NCBI RefSeq assembly: GCF_008974265.1
Contig: NZ_BKZW01000005.1
Coordinates: forward strand, 124,001-188,000
DNA length: 64,000 nt
From: Dictyobacter vulcani
GTDB lineage: Bacteria; Chloroflexota; Ktedonobacteria; Ktedonobacterales; Ktedonobacteraceae
Reading direction: 5' to 3'
Part shown: positions 17,697 through 26,971 of the stretch, piece by piece
Layout of the letters: the number at the start of each line of letters is the position of its first letter
How positions within the stretch are numbered: the first letter of the stretch is position 1
Translations under genes and position numbers: made by a program
Notes under the pieces: generated by a model
Told to the model about the DNA's origin: nothing
Seen by the model: the letters and a program-made list of their open reading frames with translations, nothing else
Databases searched by the model: none

Positions 17697-18738
17697 GGTG
17701 GGGTATGGTGGAGTCGCGTTTGATGACGGTGGCGGGCATGATTTCGATGGTTGGCTCTGTCTGGTGGTTTTGCAGCAGCGAGAGGATTTTCCGGGCTCCG
17801 GCCCGGCCGAGTTCGCGGAGCGAGATGCTGACGGTGGTGAGGGATGGAATGACCATCGGGGCCATTGGAATATCACCAAAGCCACAGATTGAGATGTCCT
17901 GTGGGAGCCGCCAGCCTTGCTGGCGCAGGCCGTTCATCAGCCCGAAGGCGGTCTCGTCGTTGCTGGCGAAGATTGCGGCTGGACGTTGGTCGACCGGCAT
18001 CTGTGCTAGCGTGGCGGCAATTCTCTCTCCACCTGCTTGTGTGAAGTCTCCTGTTAGTATGAGTTCGGGGGCGAAAGGGATGCTGGCATCTGCCAGTGCG
18101 CGTGTATAACCCTGCTGGCGTAGTTCGGAGACGGTGACATGCGCGGGACCTGTCACGAAGGCGATGCGCCGATGTCCCAGGGAGATCAGGTAAGAGGTGA
18201 GCTCATAGGCCCCACCGATGTTATCACTCTGAATCGAGGGTGCCTGGATACTATGGGGTGAGAGTGTGACAATCGCGGCTCCGCGCCCCTGGATCTTCTG
18301 TACCAGTTCGTTGATCTGTTCCTGCTCTGCATAGTCGGTCTCGCTGAGGCCACTACCGGCAATGATGAAACCATCGGCCCGGTAGTCCTGAAGTGTCTGC
18401 AGATAGGCGAGTTCGCGTGCAGGATCGCGTTCGGTATTGCACATAATCGTCAGGTAGCCATGGGCATTGGCGATCTCTTCGACGCCGCGTGCCACCTGGG
18501 CAAAATAGGGATCAGTATTATCGCCGACCAGCACCGCAATCAGCTTGCTTCTCTGCACCTTCAGGCTGCGTGCCAATGAGTTGGGCATATACTTGAGCTC
18601 TTTGGCGGCGGCAAGTACCTTCTCACGCGTGGTTGCGCTAACAGGATATGTTGAGCTACTGATAACCCGACTGGCCGTAGCAATCGAGACGCCAGCTTTC
18701 CTGGCCACATCAACGATCGAAGGAAGTTGTGCAGGCAT
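17692..18738 (-). CDS. LacI-family transcriptional regulator
   Basis: This is an intact 348-aa repressor. The N-terminal LacI HTH and hinge read SIVDVARKAGVSIATASRVIS and KVLAAAKELKYMPNSLARSLK. A periplasmic-binding-protein-like ligand domain follows (IAVLVGDNTDPYFAQVARGVE, RRIAFVTGPAHVTVSELRQQGY, AIFASNDETAFGLMNGLRQQG, DISICGFGDIPMAPMVIPSLTTV). Such proteins usually sense a sugar and repress uptake genes, but no sugar operon is adjacent. The stop codon TAG is donated by the K3 terminal repeat. The upstream side abuts K1 copy 2 by about 110 bp. Confidence 0.9.
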   Translation of the reverse strand: MPAQLPSIVDVARKAGVSIATASRVISSSTYPVSATTREKVLAAAKELKYMPNSLARSLKVQRSKLIAVLVGDNTDPYFAQVARGVEEIANAHGYLTIMCNTERDPARELAYLQTLQDYRADGFIIAGSGLSETDYAEQEQINELVQKIQGRGAAIVTLSPHSIQAPSIQSDNIGGAYELTSYLISLGHRRIAFVTGPAHVTVSELRQQGYTRALADASIPFAPELILTGDFTQAGGERIAATLAQMPVDQRPAAIFASNDETAFGLMNGLRQQGWRLPQDISICGFGDIPMAPMVIPSLTTVSISLRELGRAGARKILSLLQNHQTEPTIEIMPATVIKRDSTIPHP

Positions 18739-18848
18739 CTAATTTCTCGCTATCCATCCAAAAAAATGCGTTTCGGATCCCCACTTTAACAAAGTTTCTG
18801 CCCTTGTCAATTTGCTGGTTTCGCGCCTCGTACCGGCAGCGCTGGTCG

Positions 18849-19261
18849 CCAATACTTTTCGGTGAAGCATTTTGTGGCAATAAAAACATGGTGGAGAAAA
18901 GCAGCGAATCATACGTGGAGAGGGCGCCACACGCGGAGGCCGGCATGCGGCGTGCTGGTGGAGCGAGGTGCTCAAAGAGCATCGCATGCCTGTGGCGCCT
19001 ACACCGAGACGGATCCTGTGTCGCGATCCTCTTCAAGAAGGTACGGGGAGGATACACCCGCTCACCCAGCACGTTGCTGCGCGAGCAGGCCACGGCACAC
19101 ACGATCCGTGTAGGCGCCACAGCACTGCGAAGTCGTTCTTGCACGCTGGCCTGCGCAAACGCAGCAGTGCGGCCTCCGCGTGTGGCGCCCTCTCCACGTA
19201 CACCGTGCTTGCTGGTCACGTCGAACCATCTCTCAACGTCTCGCTAACCGAAAAGTATTGG
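18849..19261. mobile_element. K1 element copy 2 (413 bp) with a perfect 9-bp target duplication
   Basis: The ends CCAATACTTTTCGGTGAAG and the inverted CCAATACTTTTCGGTTAG bound the element. CGCTGGTCG flanks it exactly on both sides (18840-18848 and 19262-19270). Interior palindromes match copy 1 (GGAGAGGGCGCCACACGCGG and its inverse, CTGTGGCGCCTACAC and its inverse). The flanks together rebuild one REP-like repeat, GTACCGGCAGCGCTGGTCGC-TGCGAC, so the insertion is clean and fairly recent. It lies between the LacI gene promoter and the esterase gene. Confidence 0.8.
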
Positions 19262-19495
19262 CGCTGGTCGCTGCGACTTGTTCGCGTACGAGCAATCCTC
19301 ACATATGTATCTTGTGACTCCCTTGACATGATTATTGCTTTATGTTATATACATAATAACAAATAGCTATAGGTACCAGCAGGTGCTATGTATTACGCAG
19401 ATATACTTGTTGGGAGGGCAGACTGCCAGGTTTTCTTTTTTTATGTAAAGATGCATGAAAAATGTTATATGTTGTTTGCGGCTTTAGGAGGAGCA

Positions 19496-20809
19496 ATGAC
19501 CACATATAAGCGCAGCCTATGCTACTTTTTGATGATTTTATTATGTCTTACTGGTGTTTTGACCGCCTGTGAACAGGGACCTGCGGGCACCAGTCAAACG
19601 AATGATCCTGTCAAGGCCTGGATAGAGCAGAATGTGGTCCCGCTGAATAGTGTTGAGCCTGGTAGCTCGGATGAAGATCTTGTACATCTACAGAAAGAAA
19701 TCGGCAGTGCCAGTATTGTTGGTCTGGGCGAGCAGACACATGGCACTCACGAGATTATTATGCTCAAGACACGCCTGACGCAATTTCTGATTACCAGAAT
19801 GAATTTTCGTACATTTGTGATGGAAAACGACTGGGGGATGTCGAGCATCATTGATGCCTATATCAATGGTGGCTCGGGCAATCTTTCAGACATTATGAAA
19901 CAGGGACTCCTTGAAGCCTGGCAAACGCAGGAATATCAGGCGTTGATCATATGGATGCGAGCATATAACGCGGATCCAACGCACACCACAAAAATCCACT
20001 TTCGTGGTATGGATTGCTATGTGATAGGCCAGGGTGATCGTGGAGATTTTATCGAGGTTGATAACTACATCCAGCATGTCGATCCTGCAAACCTGCCATA
20101 CGTTAAAAACCTCTACCTGAGTATGAAGAAGAAGTTAGCTGATCAGCCTCAGCAGGTATATAATTTGCTGAAAGCTCATCAACAGAGCTATGAACAACGT
20201 TCCTCGCCGGCAGCGTTTGCGCTGGCCCTGCAAAATGCCCGCATCATCGTCGAGGCCATGTCCTGTGCTTCAGCTTCAAGTAACACGAGCCTGTATATCC
20301 AGCGGGATGCCTTGATGGCAGAAAATGTCTCCTGGTTGCACGATCACTCCGGTGAGAGCCATCCCAAAATGATCGTCTGGGCGCACGATATGCATATCGC
20401 TAATGATACAACCTATAATTTTTCTGGTGAGCTTACAGGGACAAACAACCTGGGGGCTTTCCTGCGCCAACGTTATCACCAGGATTACCTGGCGCTTGGA
20501 ACAAGTTTGTACCATGGTAGTTATACTACCTATACGGCCAATGCCGTGCAAACTACTTCTCTTGCGCCGCCACAAGAGGGTACCTATACCTCTGTATTCG
20601 GCAGTATCAATAAGCCTCTGTATAGTCTGGATTTGCGCCAGACCCCTGCAGGTCCGGTCAGCAACTGGTTTAATCAGGCCCATGTTTTTACTGCTAATGG
20701 CGTTGGTGGTGAGGATGTATCCATGCCTGGACCGGTCAAGCAGTGGTTTGATATTATTGTGTTCTTACGCGATACGACGCCAGCGCATTCGCTGCTGAAA
20801 ATAAATTGA
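19496..20809 (+). CDS. Erythromycin-esterase-family lipoprotein
   Basis: AGGAGG precedes ATG 19496. A lipoprotein signal peptide follows, with lipobox LTAC and Cys25 as the lipidation site, so the 438-aa enzyme is likely anchored outside the membrane. The catalytic region matches the Ere superfamily: VGLGEQTHGTHEI (Glu and His), FVMENDWG (Glu), HFRGMDC and VWAHDMHIAND (His). Family members open macrolide lactones, but many homologues in soil bacteria have other or unknown ester substrates. A lipoprotein form is less typical of true resistance enzymes, so macrolide activity should not be assumed. A long hairpin follows. Confidence 0.85.
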   Translation: MTTYKRSLCYFLMILLCLTGVLTACEQGPAGTSQTNDPVKAWIEQNVVPLNSVEPGSSDEDLVHLQKEIGSASIVGLGEQTHGTHEIIMLKTRLTQFLITRMNFRTFVMENDWGMSSIIDAYINGGSGNLSDIMKQGLLEAWQTQEYQALIIWMRAYNADPTHTTKIHFRGMDCYVIGQGDRGDFIEVDNYIQHVDPANLPYVKNLYLSMKKKLADQPQQVYNLLKAHQQSYEQRSSPAAFALALQNARIIVEAMSCASASSNTSLYIQRDALMAENVSWLHDHSGESHPKMIVWAHDMHIANDTTYNFSGELTGTNNLGAFLRQRYHQDYLALGTSLYHGSYTTYTANAVQTTSLAPPQEGTYTSVFGSINKPLYSLDLRQTPAGPVSNWFNQAHVFTANGVGGEDVSMPGPVKQWFDIIVFLRDTTPAHSLLKIN

Positions 20810-20821
20810 CATAGAGCACTT

Positions 20822-20870
20822 ATGACAAGCATGCCGGACAGCCAGCGTGGCCGTCCGGCATGCTTGTCAT
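20822..20870. terminator. Long perfect hairpin after the esterase gene
   Basis: 18-bp arms ATGACAAGCATGCCGGAC and GTCCGGCATGCTTGTCAT pair across a 13-base loop. There is no T tract. Confidence 0.6.
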
Positions 20871-20991
20871 ATATGGGACATACGTAGAGCAGAAGCAGGC
20901 GTGGTATAATAGTCGCGTCGATTCAGAGGGCTTCAGGCGATTAGAGGCTTATTTTATCTGCTGTCAGAAATAAACGTACCGAGGAGTTTTT

Positions 20992-22446
20992 ATGGTGTTC
21001 CAGGTCGGGCAAGAGATTGGTAATTATCGTATTGTGGGAGAGATTGCGCAGGGGGCGTATGCCTATGTCTATAAGGCGACACATACAGCATTGGCGCATC
21101 GAACTGTGGCGATCAAGATTCTGCATAAGACCTTTGTTGATCCTGAGGCGAAGCATGATATTTTGTATCAAGAAGCCCATATTCTGGAGCAACTTCAGCA
21201 TCCCCATATTCTGGCTGTGCTTGATTTTGGTAGCTATGAGAATGCTCCCTATATTGTGAAGGAATATGCTCCGCATGGTTCGCTGCGGGACCTGCTGCAG
21301 CGGCAGCGCAAGCGCCCACTGCCGATCAACGATGCGCTTTTCCTGCTGCGCCAGATTGGCGAGGGACTGCAATTTGCCCATGACCATAATATTGTGCATT
21401 GTGATCTGAAGCCGGAGAATATTTTATTTAATGCTGAAAATCAGGCTTTGATCTCGGATTTTGATATTGCGCGTGTCCTGAAGGCCACCAATGTACAGGG
21501 GAGAAATATTGGCGGCACGCCTTCATATATGGCTCCAGAGCAGTTTCATGGCAAGGTGCGCCGCGAGAGCGATCAGTATGCTCTGGCGTGTATGGCCTAT
21601 GAGATGTTGACCGGGCGGCGTATCTTCGAGGGTGAGAATCTGGCGGCCCTGCAGCAGCAGCATCTCCATGAGCAGCCAGTACCGCCCGGTCAGTTGCGCC
21701 CCGATCTTCCGCTGCATATAGATCAGGCCCTGTTACGGGCCCTGGATAAAGATTATCAGCATCGCTATCCAGATATCACCGCGTTTATCGATGCGCTGGA
21801 TCCCGTTATTGCTACGGAATGGCCGACGGCGGTCCTGACCCAGCAGGGTGGTGCGCGCCTGGTCCTGCATGCTCCTGGTAAGTCCCGGCAGGAGGATGAA
21901 GATATCTTCTATGAAGAAACCATCTCCATGCATGCCGAGGCCACTCTGGCAGGAGAGGATCTGCCGGCTCCGCGTAAGCGGCGCACCACCACATCAAAGC
22001 CTGCCAGTGGTGAGGCCCCTCGTAGCCGGACCGCCCGTTCGACAACTGCCAGGGTGACTAAACCGAAAACTCCTGCTACTACAACTGCTAAGCCGCGAGT
22101 CTCACGTGCCAGAGCAAGCGAAACGGATGCCTCGAAGGCCACCACTAAAAAAGCTACCACGACGAAAGCATCCGTGAAAGTGCCTGCCGCTAAGAAGGCG
22201 ACCGTGAAAAAAGTGAAGGCGTCGGAGACAGCAGGAACTACAACTGCAAAGTCCAAGGCGGTACGAACAAAGGCAGCCGCAGAGAAAAAGCCCACCGCAA
22301 TTAAGAAACTGCCTGCTACCAGGAAGCCAGCCGCCAGGAAAAGTTCGGAGGTGGTTGAGCAGTCTCCAGTTGCACCTCGATCCCTGCCCGCCTGGCAGCA
22401 AGCGATGGCGCATCGGCAGGTGAGGTCCACCGGAAAAGATAAGTAG
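20992..22446 (+). CDS. Ser/Thr protein kinase with a histone-H1-like Lys/Ala/Thr-rich tail
   Basis: The kinase domain covers about residues 10-270: QGAYAYVY glycine-loop region, VAIKIL with Lys42, HCDLKPENILF with catalytic Asp138 (HCD rather than HRD), and DFD at 156-158 in place of DFG, then GTPSYMAPEQF. From about residue 325 to 484 the protein is basic and low complexity (KKATTTKASVK, AKKATVKKVKAS, RKPAARKSS), much like the tails of bacterial histone H1/AlgP-like proteins. No transmembrane helix is evident, so the enzyme is probably cytoplasmic and may bind DNA or RNA through the tail (inference). TACCGAGGAG precedes the start. Confidence 0.85.
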   Translation: MVFQVGQEIGNYRIVGEIAQGAYAYVYKATHTALAHRTVAIKILHKTFVDPEAKHDILYQEAHILEQLQHPHILAVLDFGSYENAPYIVKEYAPHGSLRDLLQRQRKRPLPINDALFLLRQIGEGLQFAHDHNIVHCDLKPENILFNAENQALISDFDIARVLKATNVQGRNIGGTPSYMAPEQFHGKVRRESDQYALACMAYEMLTGRRIFEGENLAALQQQHLHEQPVPPGQLRPDLPLHIDQALLRALDKDYQHRYPDITAFIDALDPVIATEWPTAVLTQQGGARLVLHAPGKSRQEDEDIFYEETISMHAEATLAGEDLPAPRKRRTTTSKPASGEAPRSRTARSTTARVTKPKTPATTTAKPRVSRARASETDASKATTKKATTTKASVKVPAAKKATVKKVKASETAGTTTAKSKAVRTKAAAEKKPTAIKKLPATRKPAARKSSEVVEQSPVAPRSLPAWQQAMAHRQVRSTGKDK

Positions 22447-22467
22447 TGCGCTCGCACCCTTGTGTGG

Positions 22468-22513
22468 ATAGTAGAAGTGCCGGGCGACCATGGTCACCCG
22501 GCACTTCTACTAT
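22468..22513. terminator. Bidirectional hairpin between convergent kinase genes
   Basis: 17-bp arms ATAGTAGAAGTGCCGGG and CCCGGCACTTCTACTAT are perfect, with the inner palindrome GACCATGGTC in the loop. Confidence 0.65.
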
Positions 22514-22536
22514 CTTCTCAATTTCAATTGTTGGTT

Positions 22537-24653
22537 TTACGCTGGATCGACCAAACGTCCGATGATGCTATAGACGATGAGAATGATCAGGCTGATGACG
22601 ATGTTTGCCAGGATGATCAGTCCAAACTCGGGAAGGAGCGTAGCTCTTTGGCGCTGAACAGGATGTAGCCGAGGGCTGCTGCCATACCGATCACGGCTAA
22701 CATAGTGGCGCGTAGCGACGAACCGATACTCGGAAACTTTCTGCGGCGTAGCATGGAGAGTCCTGTGAGTAGTCCGGCAAAGCCATAAAAGACCAGTAGA
22801 AACCACCAGGCATGAAGCTGTGGAAAGCGTGTATAGCGGAACAAGCTAGCTGTCAGGCTGTCGTTGCTACGATACATGAAATCAGCGATCAGGGCACCAC
22901 CGGCACCTACCAGGATCCCCACAATGGGACCAAAGGCGGCGCCAAAGAATAGTGGGATCAGCAGGAGCATTGGCATGAAGCGGTAGTAAATTTCGACATG
23001 GAAATTATACATGAAACAGAAAAGAATGATGCCGGCGATGGTGGCAATAATCGGCCACTTCAAGCTATTCAGGGGTCCTAACCAATCCGCCAGTGATTCC
23101 TGTGGCTGCTCTGCTGCATGTGAACGCGGCTGTGGTCGCTGCCGAGGCTCATCATAGTCGTCCTCACTATGTCGGGGTGGAGTCGAACGCATAGGGGTTT
23201 GACTCTGTTGCGAAAACTGTGAAGGTGCGGGCCGATTTTGCTGTTGGTAGCCTTGCTGCTGAGGACCACCAAACTGCTGGCCCTGCTGTGGTCCATTGAA
23301 CTGTTGCGGATGTTGTGCTGGCCTCTGCGCCTGTGCCTGTCCCATATTGGCATATGGTTGTTGCCCCTGATAGGACTGCTGGGGAGGCCGTTGCTGTCCC
23401 TGTGGACGCTGTTGTTGTCCGGCGGGATTGCCTCCTTGTGGCGGTTGGCCTGGCAGGATCATCTTTTGTGGACCAAACTGCCCGCCTGCTCCCGGTGTTT
23501 GATTGGGCCGGGATGGCTGTTGCTGGGGGGGATTATTGGGATTGCTGCTGGTATTAAAATTGGTCTGAGCTACGGTTGTCGATGAATGGGCCGTATTGGC
23601 TGGTCGGCCAGTTTGATTAAACTGTCCAGCCTGGTTTGACTTCTGCTCCTGTTCTGTTTTTCCGGGATTGCTGGTTCCCTGTCCCATGGGTTGGGACTGC
23701 ATGGCCGTATAGGGCGCTGCCGTTATAGGAGGAGTAATTGCAGGTTGGCCAGGATTACTGCTGCCGGTCTGCATGGCGACTGTACTGTAGGATGTATTTG
23801 CGGCTGTGGGCGACATCAGTTCTGTTTGATATGACGGATTTTCCTGGTTTGCCTGTTGCAGGGCTGCGGCAAAATCCTTGATATGCTCAAAGCGCTTTTT
23901 GGGATCTTTATCCAGTGCGCGCATGACGGCCTGCTCTACCGCAGGCGAGATATCGGCCAGTTTCTCACGGATCGGTGGGGGAGCGGCAAACATGTGCTGC
24001 GTACACATCTCTGTGAACGAACCATGGAATGGTCGGACGCCAGTCAGCCATTCATAGGCGACAACCGCCAGGGAATACTGATCGCTGGCCGGTCGTGGCT
24101 TCCCTTGAATCTGCTCGGGCGACATATAGGCGACCGTACCAATCACATCCTGTGTGCCTTGATAGCGTGAGCTCTGGGCTACCAGCGCGATGCCGAAATC
24201 ACTGAGCAGTACCTCATTGCGTCTACCCAGCAACATATTCTCAGGTTTAATGTCGCGGTGAATAATATGTTCATCATGGGCATACTGCAAGGCATCCGAG
24301 ACCTGGACCACATAGGGAAGAATCGTTGCCAGTGGTAATGCGGTTCCCCGGGGATGGCGTTGCCGCAACGTGCCGTTGGGCGCATAATCCATCACCAGAT
24401 AAGGCGTCTCGCCATCAATACCAAAATCCATCACCCGCACAATATTCGGGTGTGCTAATCGCGCAATTGTCTGTGCCTCTGTCAGGAAGCTATCTGTATC
24501 ATCTGAACCAGACAGCCGGGTTTGAAGTATTTTAATGGCAGCCAGTGACTTCAGGTAGAGATGCTCACCGAGATATACCTCGGCAAAGCCGCCCTGGCCC
24601 AGGAGTTGTTTAATCGTATAGTTCCCTAGTCGCTGCCCAATGCGATCCGCCAT
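22537..24653 (-). pseudogene. Ser/Thr protein kinase with Gln/Pro-rich linker and multi-pass C-terminal membrane domain, frameshifted at the end
   Basis: AAAGGAG precedes ATG 24653 (MADRIGQRLGNYTIKQLLGQ). The kinase core is canonical: GQGGFAEVY, AAIKIL, HRDIKPENMLL, SDFGIALV, VAYMSPEQIQG. A linker of about 230 residues rich in Gln, Pro, Asn and Gly follows. A multi-helix membrane region comes next (WPIIATIAGIILFCFMYNF, MLLLIPLFFGAAFGPIVGILVGAGGALIADF), resembling ECF-type substrate-binding membrane modules. The frame breaks near 22629-22633; one more C restores FPEFGLIILANIVISLIILIVYSIIGRLVDPA with the stop at 22537. The product would be about 705 aa, with the kinase in the cytoplasm and a possible sensor in the membrane. 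Confidence 0.8.
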
Positions 24654-24968
24654 CCTTGCTCCTTTGTGCATGCGTGATCTAACTGCAAGCGTACGCTGCT
24701 TGCTCAATTTTAAAGAAGTAGCGCAAGAACGTCAAGTTTTGCCGCAGAAGTCACACTGCTAACGTATCACTGTGAGTATCTGTCCTCTATTATAAACCAT
24801 TCAAACAGTAAAAAATCACAAATAAAATATGTTGCATGACGGACAAAAGGTATGCTGGTCCGGCTAAAATCATTCCTTTGATGGGTGACAAATAGCGCTT
24901 TGTGTCGAATACTATTTGATAGGAGCATGTGTATTTGCGTTTGTGGTGTTCGGGAAAGATGATCTATT

Positions 24969-26216
24969 ATGCTTGCGAGATTGCTGAAGATATCCATGAG
25001 CCAGTGGATCCGCTGGTTGCTGGCTGCATTGCTGGTTCCTCCAACGCTGATCAGTATTATCCTGGTGCTGGTTGATACGATCCGCAGGCATGGCCATCCG
25101 CAGGGACATTTTTTGAGTCTGCGCGATGAGCCGCCGGTACATGTAGATAAGAGTAAGGTACAACTCTATACCTATGGCAATGATCTTTATCAGGCGATGC
25201 TAGCGGATATCGAGCACGCGCAGAAGCGAATCCTCTTTGAGACCTTTATCTGGAAAAATGATGTGATCGGCAACAAGTTTAAGGATGCCTTGCAGCGGGC
25301 CGCGCAGCGTGGGGTTGAAGTCTACATCATCTATGATCAATTCGCCAATCTGGTCGTCTCTGCGGCTTTCTTCCAATTCGATCCTGCGATCCACGTGCTG
25401 CGCTATCCATTGATCTCGTTTCCTTTCCGACCGTTGACGCTGAAGACCTATGCCCGTGATCATCGCAAAGTATTGATAGTTGATGATCTGATTGGCTATC
25501 TTGGTGGCTATAATATCGGTGACCTCTATGCCCGCAAATGGCGTGATACCCATGTGCGTGTCCAGGGTCCGGGAGCCTGGGAGATCGAGAATAGTTTTAT
25601 CGATTTCTGGAATGAATACAAAAAGAAGCGCCAAGCAGAGTTACCAGAGCTCACCAGACGTGATTGGGATTCCAACCTGATCGTACAGCGCAATGATCCT
25701 ATGCTCTTCATGTTTCCCATTCGCTCAATGTACCTGGAGACTATCGACCGGACGCAGGAAAGCTTTTATCTGACCAATCCTTACTTTATTCCGGATCGGG
25801 CTGTTCTGTACTCGTTACTAAAAGCCGCGCGGCGCGGCGTCGATGTGCGCATACTGGTTCCAGCCAAGTCTAATCATATCATTGCCGATTGGCTCTCCCA
25901 CGGCTTTTATACCCAGTGTCTGAAAGGCGGCATTCGCTTATTGCTGTACTCGGATGCTATGATACATGCAAAGACTGCGACCGCGGATGGTGTCTGGTCG
26001 ACCGTTGGAACCGCTAATCTGGATCGTTTGAGTATGGTCGGGAACTTTGAGGTCAACCTTGAACTCTATGATCACGCGGTTGCCAGGCAGATGGAAAAGA
26101 TTTTTGAATATGATGTATCTCAGGCCTATGAGCTGACACTGGCCAACTGGGAGAAGCGGCCACTATACTGGAAGGTGTCCGAATATCTACTCTCCACTTT
26201 TCGTCCATTGTTTTAA
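24969..26216 (+). CDS. Cardiolipin synthase-like phospholipase D family protein
   Basis: An N-terminal transmembrane helix (WIRWLLAALLVPPTLISIILVLV) is followed by two PLD domains. The HKD motifs are HRKVLIVDD (around residue 163) and IHAKTATADG (around residue 332), both complete, with the following GGYNIGD and GTANLD blocks. Proteins of this type join two phosphatidylglycerols into cardiolipin or act as related transphosphatidylases at the membrane. The 415-aa length is slightly short for bacterial Cls because only one N-terminal helix is present. An HD hydrolase gene follows after 74 bp. Confidence 0.85.
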   Translation: MLARLLKISMSQWIRWLLAALLVPPTLISIILVLVDTIRRHGHPQGHFLSLRDEPPVHVDKSKVQLYTYGNDLYQAMLADIEHAQKRILFETFIWKNDVIGNKFKDALQRAAQRGVEVYIIYDQFANLVVSAAFFQFDPAIHVLRYPLISFPFRPLTLKTYARDHRKVLIVDDLIGYLGGYNIGDLYARKWRDTHVRVQGPGAWEIENSFIDFWNEYKKKRQAELPELTRRDWDSNLIVQRNDPMLFMFPIRSMYLETIDRTQESFYLTNPYFIPDRAVLYSLLKAARRGVDVRILVPAKSNHIIADWLSHGFYTQCLKGGIRLLLYSDAMIHAKTATADGVWSTVGTANLDRLSMVGNFEVNLELYDHAVARQMEKIFEYDVSQAYELTLANWEKRPLYWKVSEYLLSTFRPLF

Positions 26217-26290
26217 CAGGAGGTTCTGGTGAGCTTCCACTGGAAAGCAAGTATTGCCTGAAGATCCATCGAGTGAGGAAAGGATGCCAT

Positions 26291-26971
26291 ATGGAAACAC
26301 TGTTGACTCGTGCTTTTACACTGGCCGCTCAGCTACATGCCGCACAGACCCGCAAAACTTCAATTGTTCCCAATACACCGTATCTGGGGCACCTGCTGGA
26401 AGTTGCCGGTATCGTCCAATCCAATGGTGCTCCAGAGGTCGCGGTGGCGGCGGCCCTCCTCCACGATGCTATCGAGGATCAAGGTGCCGCCACCCGCGAA
26501 TTGATCCAGGACCAACTTGGTCCTGAAGTGCTGGCCCTGGTCGAAGAATGTACCGAACCAGGGACTGGTGGCGCTACCAAGGCTCCCTGGCGCGAACGCA
26601 AAGAAGGCTATCTCCAGCAGGTCCTGCGCGCCTCAACGGCTGCACTGCTGATCAAGTGCGCCGACAAGCTCCAGAATGCGCGCGACCTACGCAAACAGGT
26701 CTATCTCGAAGGCGAGCAAGCCTACGCCGCCTTCACACGTGGCAAAGCCGACAAACTCTGGTTCTATCACACCTTTGTCCAGACCGCCCGTGAGCGTCAG
26801 CAGGTCCTCCAACAGAGTCAACTCGACCAACCGCTCCTGAGGGCCATCGATTATCTGTTGATCGAGCTCGATGAAGTCCTCACCGACCTCGATAGCCCGG
26901 GTAATCGGAGGCAAGCTCCGAACCTACAAGAGATTGGTTCAGGGCGTGATAAAGGTGAGGTCGGCGTTTGA
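26291..26971 (+). CDS. HD-domain phosphohydrolase (SpoT-like HD fold)
   Basis: METLLTRAFTLAAQLHAAQTRK, YLGHLLEVAGIV and ALLHDAIED (the HD pair) match the hydrolase half of RelA/SpoT-like and related HD proteins. A DKLQNARDL block follows. There is no synthetase domain, so it may be a small (p)ppGpp or other nucleotide hydrolase; the substrate is not certain. GAGGAAAGG lies before ATG 26291. The last 25 residues (from SPGNRRQAPN) are encoded by a solo K3-type end (GGAGGCAAGCTCCGAACCTAC, ending near 26929), so the original C-terminus was probably altered. The 3' end overlaps the convergent glycosidase by 33 bp. Confidence 0.75.
   Translation: METLLTRAFTLAAQLHAAQTRKTSIVPNTPYLGHLLEVAGIVQSNGAPEVAVAAALLHDAIEDQGAATRELIQDQLGPEVLALVEECTEPGTGGATKAPWRERKEGYLQQVLRASTAALLIKCADKLQNARDLRKQVYLEGEQAYAAFTRGKADKLWFYHTFVQTARERQQVLQQSQLDQPLLRAIDYLLIELDEVLTDLDSPGNRRQAPNLQEIGSGRDKGEVGV

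Noticed and set aside
19496..20809. Macrolide resistance gene
   Set aside because: The esterase motifs are present, but the lipoprotein signal and soil setting do not support a resistance role without activity data.
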